A stretch of DNA of 64,000 bases from Actinospineispora eucalypti (GTDB lineage Bacteria > Actinomycetota > Actinomycetes > Mycobacteriales > Pseudonocardiaceae). A program made the translations under genes and the position numbers. Below, piece after piece: positions 41,646-50,098 of the stretch. The stretch spans positions 682,001-746,000 of the forward strand of contig JACHMT010000001.1 in the NCBI GenBank assembly GCA_014208095.1. The letters run 5' to 3'. The notes below the pieces were generated by a model. The model worked only from the letters and a program-made list of their open reading frames with translations. It was not told where the DNA came from and ran no database searches. Each line of letters opens with the position of its first letter. The stretch's first letter is position 1.

Positions 41646-42793
41646 GGCGCGCGACGCGACTGGCCGGAATGGCCGTCTCGGCCGCCGTGCTGGCCGGCAC
41701 CCTGGCCGGCTGCGGCCAGCTGAACCTTTCGTCCGTACCGCTGCCCGGCGGCGCCGACCTGGGTGCCCAGCCGTACGAGGTGACCGTGCAGCTGCGGGAC
41801 GCGATGGACCTGGTTCCGCAGGCCGGCGTGAAGGTGAACAACGTGACGGTCGGCCGGGTGACCACCGTGGAGCTGGACCCGGCCAACTGGCGGGCCGACG
41901 TGCACGTGGTGCTCAACGGTGACGTCAAGCTGCCGGCCAACTCCACCGCCGAGCTGAAGCAGACCTCGCTGCTCGGCGAGAAGTACGTGGAGCTGTTCCC
42001 GCCCCGGGACGCCCCGGCGCAGGGCGCCCTGGCCGAGGGCGCGGTCATTCCGCTGGAGCGGACCAACCGCTTCCCGGAGACCGAAGAGGTGCTCGGCGCG
42101 CTGTCGATGCTGCTCAACGGTGGCGGCATCGGCCAGGTGCAGAGCATCGCCGCCGAGCTGAACAAGGCGCTGGGCGGCCGGGAGGGCGACGCCAAGGCCC
42201 TGCTGCACGACTTCAACACGCTGACCACCACCCTGGACGCGCAGCGCACCGACATCACCCGGGCGCTGGACGGCCTGAACAAGCTGTCCGGCAACCTGGA
42301 GGGCCAGCGCGGCAACCTGGACCAGGTGCTCACCGACCTGCAGCCCGGCCTGCAGGTGCTGAACGAGCAGCGGGACGACCTGGTCGGCATGCTGCGCGCG
42401 CTGGACCGGCTGTCCGACGTGGCCCGCGAGGTGGTGCACCGCAGCCACGACGACTTCGTCGCCGACCTGAAGGCGTTGCGGCCCACCCTGCGTGAGCTGG
42501 AGCGCACCGGTGACGCGTTGCCCAAGTCGCTGGAGATCCTGGGCAGCGTGCCGTTCACCGACGCGTCCCTGGCCGCGATCAAGGGCCAGCACATGAACCT
42601 GAACCTCATCCTGGACCTGAACCTGCAGGACCTGCTGAACAACCTGGGTGGCGGCCTGGTGAACCTGCCGGCCTCGGCGCCCGACCTGAACACGCTGCCC
42701 TCACTGCTGGCGCCGCTGACCGGCGGCGCCTCGGGTCCCACCGCGAAGCAGCCGCCGAACCCGCTCGCCGACCTGCTGGGAGGCGGTAAATGA
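41642..42793 (+). CDS. mceE: Mce family lipoprotein, MceE position
   Basis: A 383-residue lipoprotein: 'MRRATRLAGMAVSAAVLAGTLAGC' gives a signal with lipobox 'LAGC', as expected for MceE/LprK. The MCE domain runs about 45-120 ('YEVTVQLRDAMDLVPQAGVKVNNVTVGRVTTVEL', 'LKQTSLLGEKYVELFPP'). It is followed by needle helices (about 140-300) rich in Leu/Asp heptads and a C-terminal Pro/Asn/Leu-rich tail 'PPNPLADLLGGGK'. ATG overlaps the mceD stop (ATGA), and its own TGA overlaps the mceF start. Confidence 0.92.
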   Translation: MRRATRLAGMAVSAAVLAGTLAGCGQLNLSSVPLPGGADLGAQPYEVTVQLRDAMDLVPQAGVKVNNVTVGRVTTVELDPANWRADVHVVLNGDVKLPANSTAELKQTSLLGEKYVELFPPRDAPAQGALAEGAVIPLERTNRFPETEEVLGALSMLLNGGGIGQVQSIAAELNKALGGREGDAKALLHDFNTLTTTLDAQRTDITRALDGLNKLSGNLEGQRGNLDQVLTDLQPGLQVLNEQRDDLVGMLRALDRLSDVAREVVHRSHDDFVADLKALRPTLRELERTGDALPKSLEILGSVPFTDASLAAIKGQHMNLNLILDLNLQDLLNNLGGGLVNLPASAPDLNTLPSLLAPLTGGASGPTAKQPPNPLADLLGGGK

Positions 42794-44085
42794 TCACCCG
42801 CGCGACCATGCTGAAGGTGGGCGTGTTCGTCGCGCTCACCGTGCTGCTGGTGCTCTACGTCGGCGCCCGGTTCCTGGGCCTGTTCGGCTTCATCGGCGCG
42901 CGCGACTACACCGTGCGCATGCCGCTGTCCGACGCCTCCGGCCTCTACACCCGGGGCGAGGTGACGTTCCGGGGCGTGAAGATCGGGTCGATCGGCCCGA
43001 TCGAGGTGACCGAGCGCGGCGCACTGGTGAACCTGGTGCTCGAGGGCGGCGGCCCGAAGGTGCCGGCCGACCTGCGGGCCATGGTGGCGGACCGGTCCGC
43101 CGTCGGTGAGCGGTACGTGGACCTGCGGCCGAACAGCGACACCATGCCGTACCTGAAGGACGGCGACACCATCCCGGCCGACCGGGTGGACACCCCGGTG
43201 CCGGTGGCCGACGTGCTGACCAGCCTGGAGCAGTTCACCGCCAGCGTGCCGCTGAACGACCTGCGGCTGGTGGTGGACGAGCTGGGCAAGGGCTTCGACG
43301 GCCTGGGTCCGAAGCTGCAGCTGCTGCTGGACTCGACCAGCTCGCTGACCGAGACCGCGCACCTGTACCTGCCGCAGACGCTGACGCTGATCCGGGACGC
43401 GCGCACGGTGCTGAACACGCAGAACGACCTGGCCAACCCGATCAAGTCGTTCAGCTCGGACCTGAAGCTGATCACCGCCCAGCTCCGGGAAAGCGACGGG
43501 GACATCCGCGAGCTGGTGGACACCGCGCCGGATGCGGCCAAGGAGGTCAGCAAGCTGCTCGACGAGTCCGGCGACGGGCTCAGCCAGACCATCCACGAGG
43601 GCCTGGGCATCAGCCGGATCACCCGCGACCACCTGCGCGGCATCCAGACCATCCTGCAGGTGTACCCGGGCATGGCGGCCGCGCTGCCCACCGTGCTGCC
43701 GAACGACGGCACGGCGCACCTCGGCTTCGCGCTCAACATCAACGACCCGCCCCCGTGTGAGAAGGGCTACGAGGCCACCGTCAAGCGGGCCGGCACCGAC
43801 CTGACGCCGGCGCCGATCAACTACCGGGCCTACTGCCGGGAGCCGCTGTACTCGGTGACCGACGTGCGCGGCATCAAGCCGCAGTACCCGTTCGTGAACG
43901 GCAAGCCGGGCAAGGTGCCGGAGTGGTTCCGCCTGTTCTACTCGGACGGGCCTCAGGCGGGCATCAACGGCGACCCGAAGCACGGTGGCCACGACCAGGA
44001 TTCCCACCAGCCGACCTCCGGCCCGCTGCCCGCGTTGCCGCTGCTCGGCACGCCGGCGGCGGAGTCGGTACCCGCGCCGCGCTGA
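42790..44085 (+). CDS. mceF: Mce family protein, MceF position
   Basis: A 431-residue protein, last of the six Mce subunits. N-terminal anchor 'MLKVGVFVALTVLLVLYVGARFLGL'; MCE domain about 35-115 ('YTVRMPLSDASGLYTRGEVTFRGVKIGSIGPIEV', 'MVADRSAVGERYVDLRP'); long helical segment about 130-300; then a C-terminal domain with 'PPPCEKGYE' and 'INYRAYCREPLYSVTDVRGIK' Cys residues and a Pro/Ala-rich end. The 'DVRGIK' block is typical of MceF. It is followed 54 bp downstream by the Mce-associated genes. Confidence 0.92.
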   Translation: MITRATMLKVGVFVALTVLLVLYVGARFLGLFGFIGARDYTVRMPLSDASGLYTRGEVTFRGVKIGSIGPIEVTERGALVNLVLEGGGPKVPADLRAMVADRSAVGERYVDLRPNSDTMPYLKDGDTIPADRVDTPVPVADVLTSLEQFTASVPLNDLRLVVDELGKGFDGLGPKLQLLLDSTSSLTETAHLYLPQTLTLIRDARTVLNTQNDLANPIKSFSSDLKLITAQLRESDGDIRELVDTAPDAAKEVSKLLDESGDGLSQTIHEGLGISRITRDHLRGIQTILQVYPGMAAALPTVLPNDGTAHLGFALNINDPPPCEKGYEATVKRAGTDLTPAPINYRAYCREPLYSVTDVRGIKPQYPFVNGKPGKVPEWFRLFYSDGPQAGINGDPKHGGHDQDSHQPTSGPLPALPLLGTPAAESVPAPR

Positions 44086-44139
44086 CCCGTCCGGGGGTGC
44101 GAGCGGGGCCGTCCAGGCCCGGCTCTAGTCTTCTAGGTT

Positions 44140-44724
44140 ATGGATTCCGGTCTGTCGCGTCGGCGTGCCGGTCCGGCCGGCCGGCACACGCGCGTCCGCC
44201 CGGGTCCGGACCGGATTGCCATGTGGACCCGGGTGGCCGCCGTGGCGGCCGGGCTCGGGCTGGTCGGGGCGGTTGCCCTCGGCGTGTTCTGGTGGAACGC
44301 CGGACACGGCTCCACCGCCCAGGCGGCGCAGGCGCGGGGTGTCGCGCTGGACGCCGCCGGGCGGATCGCGGTGAACCTGCAGACCCTGGACGCGGGCGCG
44401 GTGGAGCAGGGCCTCACCGCGTGGGAGGACTCCGCCACCGGCGCCCTGCTGGAGGAGTTCCAGCGCAACCGCAAGCGCTACGCGGAGGACCTGCGCAAGG
44501 CGCAGAGCAGCACCACCGCGCGGCTGGTCAACGCGGCCATCGCCGACCTGGACGCTCCCAACGGCCGGGCGACCGCCATCGCGTCGGTGGACGTCACCCG
44601 AACCTCCTCGGCGAACGGTGCCCCGAAAACACCGGTCACCAAGCGGATCCGGGTGCAGATGGAGCTGGTCCGGGTATCGGACACGGTGTGGAAAGCGGAC
44701 GCGGCCGGCCCTGTACCGTCGTGA
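44140..44724 (+). CDS. Mce-associated membrane protein (Mas-type) 1
   Basis: A 194-residue single-span protein. A basic N-terminus (residues 1-27) precedes a TM helix at about 30-52 ('VAAVAAGLGLVGAVALGVFWW'), then an exported helical/NTF2-like domain with 'LQTLDAGAVEQGLTAWEDSATGALLEEFQRNRKRYAEDL' and 'TTARLVNAAIADLD'. It is homologous in layout to the third gene of this cluster (46257-46871). Mce-associated proteins are thought to stabilise Mce complexes. The ATG at 44140 follows a TAGTCT box by 8 nt and has no clear Shine-Dalgarno; ATG 44221 could be an alternative but would cut the basic N-terminus. Confidence 0.82.
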   Translation: MDSGLSRRRAGPAGRHTRVRPGPDRIAMWTRVAAVAAGLGLVGAVALGVFWWNAGHGSTAQAAQARGVALDAAGRIAVNLQTLDAGAVEQGLTAWEDSATGALLEEFQRNRKRYAEDLRKAQSSTTARLVNAAIADLDAPNGRATAIASVDVTRTSSANGAPKTPVTKRIRVQMELVRVSDTVWKADAAGPVPS

Positions 44725-44745
44725 CCCCCGTTAGGAAGTCGACGT

Positions 44746-46260
44746 ATGCCCCCTCGTGAAGGTGAGACGCCTGCCGAGGTCGACGTGGTGAGCCGAGGCA
44801 GGCACCGGTACATCGAACCGGAGCCCACCCCCGACGCCCCCGAAGAGGAGCCCGACCCCTACTCCGCGCGACACCGCTACCGCCCCACCCAGGTCCACGG
44901 CCCCACCCCGCCCCCGCCCGTTCGCGACCTCCGCGAGGAAACCGTCGCCGACCTCTTCGCCGCCGTCAGCGAGGACGATGACCCGTACCGCGAGTCGGCG
45001 TTCTCAGCACACCGAGTCGACGATCTGAGCACACCGAGTCGACACTCTCAGCACACCGCCGGGCCGGGCGCGACCCCGTTCGGCGGGCCGGACCTCACTG
45101 CCGATGCCCGTTTCCGGGAGGTCGACCCCCTGGAGGACACCGGCCGGATCGAGCGGGTGACCGACGACGGCTCCCCGTTCGACCGCCCCGCCGACTACGG
45201 CCGCTACCGCATCTACGACGGCACCGCCTCCGACACCGGTGGGCCGGCCCCGGCCGGCCGCCCGATCGGCGGCTCCGGTGGGTTCGATGCGGTCGGGGGT
45301 ACGGGCGGTTACGGCCCGGCCGGTGAGGCCGACGTGGTCGAAGCCAGCGGCGGGCATGACGTGGTCGCCGGGACCGGCGAGCTCGATGCGTCCGCTGGGA
45401 CCGGCCGGCATGGCATAGTCGCCGGCCCCGGCGAGGTCGATGCGTCGGCGGGTACCGGCCGGCATGGCGTGGTCGCGGGGACCGGCGGGTTCGGAGCCGC
45501 CGCCCGGACCGGCGGGACCGGGGCGATCGGCGGGATCGGCGCCGCGGCGGGAACCGGCGGTCACCGGACCGACGACGACGCCCCGGATGACGAGTTCAAC
45601 GAACGCGGGGACAAACGCCCCGAGACGGACGGGATCGACGGGGACGAGAGTCCCGACGACGAGGACCGGCCCGATGCGGACGGCGCGCCGGAGCCGGAGG
45701 GCGCCGAGGAAGCCGTCGCGCTCGAAGAGGAACTCGACGAGGAGCCGGTCGACCGCAAGCGGTTGCTCCGGGTGAAGGTGCTCGGCGCGGTGGCCGCTGT
45801 CTCCCTGCTGGCGTGCGTTCCGCTCGGCTTCGGCGCGTGGCGGGCGAACGGGTCCGCCGAGCTGGAGAACCGTGCGTTCCTGGACACCGGCGCGACCGCC
45901 CAGCTGGCCGGCCAGGTCAGCGACGCCATGATCGCCGCGTACTCCTACGATTTCCGCAACATGGCGGCCAGCGAGTCGGAAGCACGCGCGGTGATCACCG
46001 GTGACTTCGTCGCCGAGTTCACCCGCAACTTCGAACCCCTGAAGAAGGTCGCCCTGGAGCAGCAGCTGGTGCTGCAGACCACGGTGCCCATCGCCGGCGT
46101 GACCGACCTGCGGGGGGACACCGCCCGGCTGCTGATGATGGTGAACCAGCACGGCACCAAGGGCGCCGCCAAGGAACCGATCGCGGTGAACGCCCCGCTG
46201 GTGGTGGAGGCGCGCAAGGTCGACGGCCGATGGAAGATCGCGAGGGTTAGCCCACAATGA
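44746..46260 (+). CDS. Mce-associated membrane protein 2 with long disordered N-terminus
   Basis: A 504-residue protein. Residues 1-340 are low-complexity: Pro/Arg/Tyr-rich, then Gly/Ala/Thr-rich with an 18-residue tandem repeat ('GELDASAGTGRHGIVAGP' and a near copy), then acidic. One TM helix (about 345-368, 'VLGAVAAVSLLACVPLGFGAW') precedes a roughly 135-residue exported domain with 'DAMIAAYSYDFRNMAASESEARAVITGDFVAEFTRNF' and 'LLMMVNQHG', the hallmark of Mce-associated NTF2-like proteins. The start ATG lies about 21 bp after the previous gene, and the stop overlaps the next ATG. Three 22-bp repeats are embedded in frame at 44991-45056. Confidence 0.82.
   Translation: MPPREGETPAEVDVVSRGRHRYIEPEPTPDAPEEEPDPYSARHRYRPTQVHGPTPPPPVRDLREETVADLFAAVSEDDDPYRESAFSAHRVDDLSTPSRHSQHTAGPGATPFGGPDLTADARFREVDPLEDTGRIERVTDDGSPFDRPADYGRYRIYDGTASDTGGPAPAGRPIGGSGGFDAVGGTGGYGPAGEADVVEASGGHDVVAGTGELDASAGTGRHGIVAGPGEVDASAGTGRHGVVAGTGGFGAAARTGGTGAIGGIGAAAGTGGHRTDDDAPDDEFNERGDKRPETDGIDGDESPDDEDRPDADGAPEPEGAEEAVALEEELDEEPVDRKRLLRVKVLGAVAAVSLLACVPLGFGAWRANGSAELENRAFLDTGATAQLAGQVSDAMIAAYSYDFRNMAASESEARAVITGDFVAEFTRNFEPLKKVALEQQLVLQTTVPIAGVTDLRGDTARLLMMVNQHGTKGAAKEPIAVNAPLVVEARKVDGRWKIARVSPQ
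44991..45056 (+). repeat. 22-bp tandem repeats inside a coding sequence, three units
   Basis: Units start at 44991, 45013 and 45035, each beginning CGAGTCG and continuing with a (T)CTCAGCACAC- or ATCTGAGCACAC-type end. Three units make 66 bp, so the reading frame is kept; the peptide gained is about 'ESAFSAHRVDDLSTPSRHSQ'. It is a sequence variant of the intergenic arrays at 31736, 33267 and 58595. Confidence 0.8.
45376..45483 (+). repeat. 54-bp tandem repeat, two units
   Basis: Units start at 45376 and 45430 and encode the 18-residue repeat of the Mce-associated protein; surrounding Gly/Ala/Thr-rich sequence looks like more decayed units. Confidence 0.65.
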
Positions 46261-46871
46261 GTCCAGCCAATACCGTGCAGGGGGTCCCCGGCGAGTCGCC
46301 GATGGCGGCCCGGCCCGGCGACCTTCCCGTCCTGGAGTCCAAGTCGGGCGGCCAGTGGAAGTTGCTGGTGATCCTGGTTTCGGTGCTCGCCGTGGTGGGC
46401 GTGGGTGCCGCCGGCTGGACCGGTTTCAGTTGGTGGAGCACCGTGCGGGACAGCACGGCGTCCACCGAGACGGCGACCGCGCGGGACGGCGCAATGAACG
46501 CGGTGAAGGACCTCGCCGCCGTGCTGCAGACCGTGGACGCCAACCGGCCCGAGGACAGCATGAAGTCCTGGGAGGAGGCGAGCACCGGCCCGCTGCTGGC
46601 CAAGCTGACCGACGAGCGCGCCAAGTTCCTCGACGACCTGAGGAAGAAGCCGACCACCAGCTCCGCCGCCGTGATCGATGCCGCACTGGTCGACCTGGAC
46701 GCCAAGGCCGGCACCGCGAACGCGGTCGCCGCGCTGGACGTCACCCAGTCCTCCATCGTGCGCGGCCAACCCGAACCCCCTATCGTCCGCCACCTGCGGG
46801 TGAAGTTGGCGCTGAGCCGCACGTCGGCCGGCTGGAAAGTTTCCAACTCCGCCCTCGTGAACGCCGGATAG
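46257..46871 (+). CDS. Mce-associated membrane protein 3
   Basis: A 204-residue single-span protein with a short hydrophilic N-terminus (1-33), TM helix about 34-56 ('LLVILVSVLAVVGVGAAGWTGF') and an exported helical domain with 'AVLQTVDANRPEDSMKSWEEASTGPLLAKLTDERAKFLDDL' followed by 'TTSSAAVIDAALVDLDAKAGTANAVAALDV'. The same pattern occurs in the first Mce-associated gene, so the cluster contains two pairs (short, long, short, long), suggesting duplication of a gene pair. ATG overlaps the previous stop (ATGA). Confidence 0.82.
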   Translation: MSPANTVQGVPGESPMAARPGDLPVLESKSGGQWKLLVILVSVLAVVGVGAAGWTGFSWWSTVRDSTASTETATARDGAMNAVKDLAAVLQTVDANRPEDSMKSWEEASTGPLLAKLTDERAKFLDDLRKKPTTSSAAVIDAALVDLDAKAGTANAVAALDVTQSSIVRGQPEPPIVRHLRVKLALSRTSAGWKVSNSALVNAG

Positions 46872-46887
46872 CAGGAGCCCAGAACCC

Positions 46888-49677
46888 GTGACTGTGCAGC
46901 GCCGTACCCCGAGCGACGAGCACCCGACGGAGGTGTTCCGGCAGATCTGGGACGCCGAACCGGGCGACCCCGACGAGTACTTCGGCGACGCGGTATCCGC
47001 CGAGGACCCGGGCCGCCCCGGGCCCCGGCCGCCCGCCGCCGCGCCCGCCACCCCGGCACCGGCCGCGTCGGAGCCGGCGGAGGGGGACGGTGGCGACGAG
47101 TGGGACTGGGGTCACGACGAGCCCGAGGGCAACCGCTACCAGCGCGAGCAGCCGCCGGCGGCCCACCGCGAGACTCCGGCCTACCCGGACGACCCCGGTT
47201 ACCTGGACGGCTCGGACGACCGGTACCTGGACGAGCCGGACCACACCGGCTACCTGGACGAGCCCGGCCGACGGGTTGCCGGCCAGCCGGATCACCGGGG
47301 AGCGCACGCCGAACCGGCCGACGAGCCCCCCGCACCGGCCCACCACGCCGACGCCCACCAGGCGGACACCTACCAGCCGGACACCTACCGGTCCGGCCCG
47401 GCTCACGAGGCCGATGCCTTCGAGGCCGATGCCTACCAGGCGGACGCCTACCGGGCCGAGCCGGCTCACCAGGCGGACACATACCCGGCGGACGACTACC
47501 AGGGCGGCCCGGCCGACCACGCGGATGCCTACCCGGCCGGACCGGCCCACCGGGCGGACTCGTACCAGGACGAGCCCGAGTACCAGGAAGACGCATATCC
47601 GGAAGCCTCGGAACCGGCCGCCACGGACGACCGGCCTTCGGCCGAGGCCGAGTACGCCACCCAGATAATCGACGCGGTCCCCGACGAGCCGGCCGACGCC
47701 GGCGCGCCACTGGACTCCGGCGGCACGAGTGCCCTGCCGGCTCAGGCGGATTCCCGGGGTACGAGTGCGTTTGCCGCCCAGCCAGATCCCGGCACCAGCG
47801 CCCTGCCCGCCCAGCCGGGCACCAGCGCCCTGCCGGCCCAGTCGGGCACCAGCGCCCTGCCCTCCCAGTCGGGGACCGGTGCGCTGCCGGCCCAGCCTCG
47901 TTCCAGAGACGCCGGCGCGGCTTCCGAGGGGGGCGCGGGCGATGCCGACGAGACGCCGGCCCGGTCCGGCGCCCCGGCGCTGCCCCGGCGGATTCCCGGG
48001 CGCACGACGTCCGGCACGGACTCGGCGTTCGGGGAGCAGGACGAGCGGCGGGGGGACGTCTTCCCGGCCCCTCTGCGCCTGCCCGATCTGCCGCCCTCGT
48101 TGCGCGCGCCCAGCCCGGAGCCGGCCGACGACGACCGGCCCGCCGGCGGCGTGGCCGAGCAGCTGTTCGGCAGCCCGAGCGGCCGGGCGGAGCAGGCCGA
48201 CACGGTCATCTTCGACCGGGTCAGCCACTCGAGCTTCGGCACCGGGGACCGCTCGGAGCCGGCGGACCAGGCCTCCGCCCGGACCGACGACCCCGACCCC
48301 GCCGAGCCGGCCGACCGCGCCACCGACCCCGCCGAGCCGGCCGGCCGCGCCAACGACCGCGCCAACGACCGCGCCGGCGACCGCGCGGCCGGCCGCCGGA
48401 AGCGCGCCGAGCAGGCAAAGCGGTCCACGTCCCGGGCCGCCTCCACCAGTGCCGCCGTGGGCGGCGACGGAGCCACCGGCGCCATCGCCAGCGGCTCCGT
48501 CGCGGGTGCGGCCGTGGCCAGCGGTGCGCTCGGCAGCGGCCCGGCCACCAGCGGCTCCGCCACCAGCTCCGCCACCAGCTCCACCAGCGGCTCCGCCACC
48601 AGCTCCACCAGCGGCTCCGCCACCAGTTCGGTCGGTGGTCCGGCCACCGGCTCGGCCGGCAGCGGTTCGGCCGGCGGCAGTGGCTCGGCCAGTGGCAAGG
48701 AGATCGACGAAGCCGAGCGGGAGCGCCGCGCCGAGGCGGCGCTGACCGAGACCGCCGCGCATCCCGGCCCGCTGGTCACCGACGACGATCAGGCGGACAC
48801 CGATCGAGACCCCGATGAGTCCGACGGCGGGTCCGACGGCCCGACCGCCCGGCGCGCGGAGGGAACCGCCGCCAGCTTTGCCGCTCGACCGCCTACCGCT
48901 GATCCCGCCGACCCGACCACCCAGCTACGGCTGCCCGATTTCGCCGCCAGCGAGCAGACCGCGCTGATCGACGCCGCCGTGGACCCGGACGGCCCGCCCG
49001 GGTCCGGCCCGAGGCGCACCAAGTCGGCCGCGCGCGCCGAGGCGAAGGCCGCGCAGCCCACCGAGGTCATCCCGGCCGCCGTGGGCGACCTGCCGAAACC
49101 GGCGAGCCCGGCCAGGAAGCGCCCGGCCGCCAAGAAGCCGGAGACCGCGAAGTCCGAGACGCCGCCGGCCCGCGCGCCGGTCCCGCTGATCCTGGTGCTG
49201 CTGCTGGTCGCGCTGGCCGGGGCCGGCGGCGCGTACTTCTGCTACACCCAGGGCAAGGTGGCCGAGGAGAAGAACCAGGCGCAGAACGTGGCGTACCTGG
49301 ACCCGGTGGCCACCAGTGAGGTGAAGCGGCAGATCACCCGGGCGGTGGAGGCCATCTACAGCTACGACTACACCCGGCTGGACCAGAGCGAGCAGCTGGC
49401 GCTGGCGTTCATCACCGGTTCGTACTCCGAGGAGTTCAAGGGGAAGTTCCAGCCGGTGCGGCTGCACGGCGTGCCGCAGAAGGCCGCGCTGGTGTCCAAG
49501 GTGGTGGAGATCGGCGTGAAGTCGGTGTCCGCGCAGAACGCCGAGCTGCTGGTCATGGTGAACCAGGTGGGCCGGAGCGCGGCCAGTCCACAGCCACTCA
49601 AGGCCACCATGCGGCTCAGCGTGACGGCTCAGCGGGCGGACGGTCAGTGGAAGGTCTCCGGGGTCAAGACCCGGTGA
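46888..49677 (+). CDS. Very large Mce-associated membrane protein 4 (929 aa)
   Basis: Residues 1-760 are low-complexity. A Pro/Ala/Asp part is followed by Tyr-containing repeats ('HQADTYQPDTYRSGPAHEAD'-type, about 150-230), 8-9-residue repeats 'GTSALPAQ(P/S)' (about 275-335), acidic/Ala segments, and a Ser/Thr/Gly tract ('ATSSTSGSATSS', about 550-585). A single TM helix lies at about 765-787 ('PLILVLLLVALAGAGGAYFC'). The last 140 residues are the conserved Mce-associated domain ('AVEAIYSYDYTRLDQSEQLALAFITGSYSEEFKGKF', 'ELLVMVNQVGRSA'). The cytoplasmic disordered part is exceptionally long for this family. GTG start 16 bp after the previous gene; 420 bp then separate it from rpoB. Confidence 0.82.
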   Translation: MTVQRRTPSDEHPTEVFRQIWDAEPGDPDEYFGDAVSAEDPGRPGPRPPAAAPATPAPAASEPAEGDGGDEWDWGHDEPEGNRYQREQPPAAHRETPAYPDDPGYLDGSDDRYLDEPDHTGYLDEPGRRVAGQPDHRGAHAEPADEPPAPAHHADAHQADTYQPDTYRSGPAHEADAFEADAYQADAYRAEPAHQADTYPADDYQGGPADHADAYPAGPAHRADSYQDEPEYQEDAYPEASEPAATDDRPSAEAEYATQIIDAVPDEPADAGAPLDSGGTSALPAQADSRGTSAFAAQPDPGTSALPAQPGTSALPAQSGTSALPSQSGTGALPAQPRSRDAGAASEGGAGDADETPARSGAPALPRRIPGRTTSGTDSAFGEQDERRGDVFPAPLRLPDLPPSLRAPSPEPADDDRPAGGVAEQLFGSPSGRAEQADTVIFDRVSHSSFGTGDRSEPADQASARTDDPDPAEPADRATDPAEPAGRANDRANDRAGDRAAGRRKRAEQAKRSTSRAASTSAAVGGDGATGAIASGSVAGAAVASGALGSGPATSGSATSSATSSTSGSATSSTSGSATSSVGGPATGSAGSGSAGGSGSASGKEIDEAERERRAEAALTETAAHPGPLVTDDDQADTDRDPDESDGGSDGPTARRAEGTAASFAARPPTADPADPTTQLRLPDFAASEQTALIDAAVDPDGPPGSGPRRTKSAARAEAKAAQPTEVIPAAVGDLPKPASPARKRPAAKKPETAKSETPPARAPVPLILVLLLVALAGAGGAYFCYTQGKVAEEKNQAQNVAYLDPVATSEVKRQITRAVEAIYSYDYTRLDQSEQLALAFITGSYSEEFKGKFQPVRLHGVPQKAALVSKVVEIGVKSVSAQNAELLVMVNQVGRSAASPQPLKATMRLSVTAQRADGQWKVSGVKTR

Positions 49678-49812
49678 CCGTCCGTAGGCAGGCACCGCCG
49701 GAAAGGCGCCGGTCGTCCGCCGAAAGAGACCACTTACCGACGATTAGCCTCTTGACTCCGGGAGCGAGGCACGTCACTCTTGGTGGCGCGATGGTTGCTC
49801 TGGTGACCACTC

Positions 49813-49841
49813 TGGACAGCGGCTGCATTTGCAGCTAGACT
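49813..49841 (+). promoter_or_regulatory. rpoBC promoter
   Basis: -35 TGGACA (49813-49818), 17-bp spacer, -10 TAGACT (49836-49841); expected start near 49848, giving a 5' UTR of about 250 nt. The spacer contains a perfect dyad GCTGCA-TT-TGCAGC (49822-49835). Confidence 0.75.
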
Positions 49842-49859
49842 GCCTCTTTGCGCTGCCTT

Positions 49860-49941
49860 CATTCAGAAGACCTGACCCTGCCACCGGTCTGTGCTCGATC
49901 GAGCGACAGATCGGAACAGCCGGGTCAGCGTGTTCTGAATG
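49860..49941 (+). ncRNA. Structured 5' leader of rpoB (candidate cis-regulatory RNA)
   Basis: The 82-nt segment folds by eye into one long hairpin: CATTCAGAA/TTCTGAATG (49860-49868 with 49933-49941), TGACCC/GGGTCA (49873-49878 with 49922-49927), then CCGGTCTGT plus GCTC pairing with 49901-49914 (13 bp, one bulge) around a GATC loop. It begins about 12 nt after the predicted rpoB transcription start and has no T-tract, so it is not a simple terminator. No known family was recognised. The function is unknown; autoregulation of rpoBC is possible. Confidence 0.5.
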
Positions 49942-50098
49942 AGGGGAGCGCACTGACAACACAGGCAACGCGTCGCTTCCGCACTACCAAACGGCCAGTC
50001 GGACCCGGACCTCCCGCCGGACCCCGAGCCGCTGCGCCCGACGGTACTCGCCCGAGACGACGCATGCCAGACGAGCGTAGCTCTCGGAAGGACGCATC

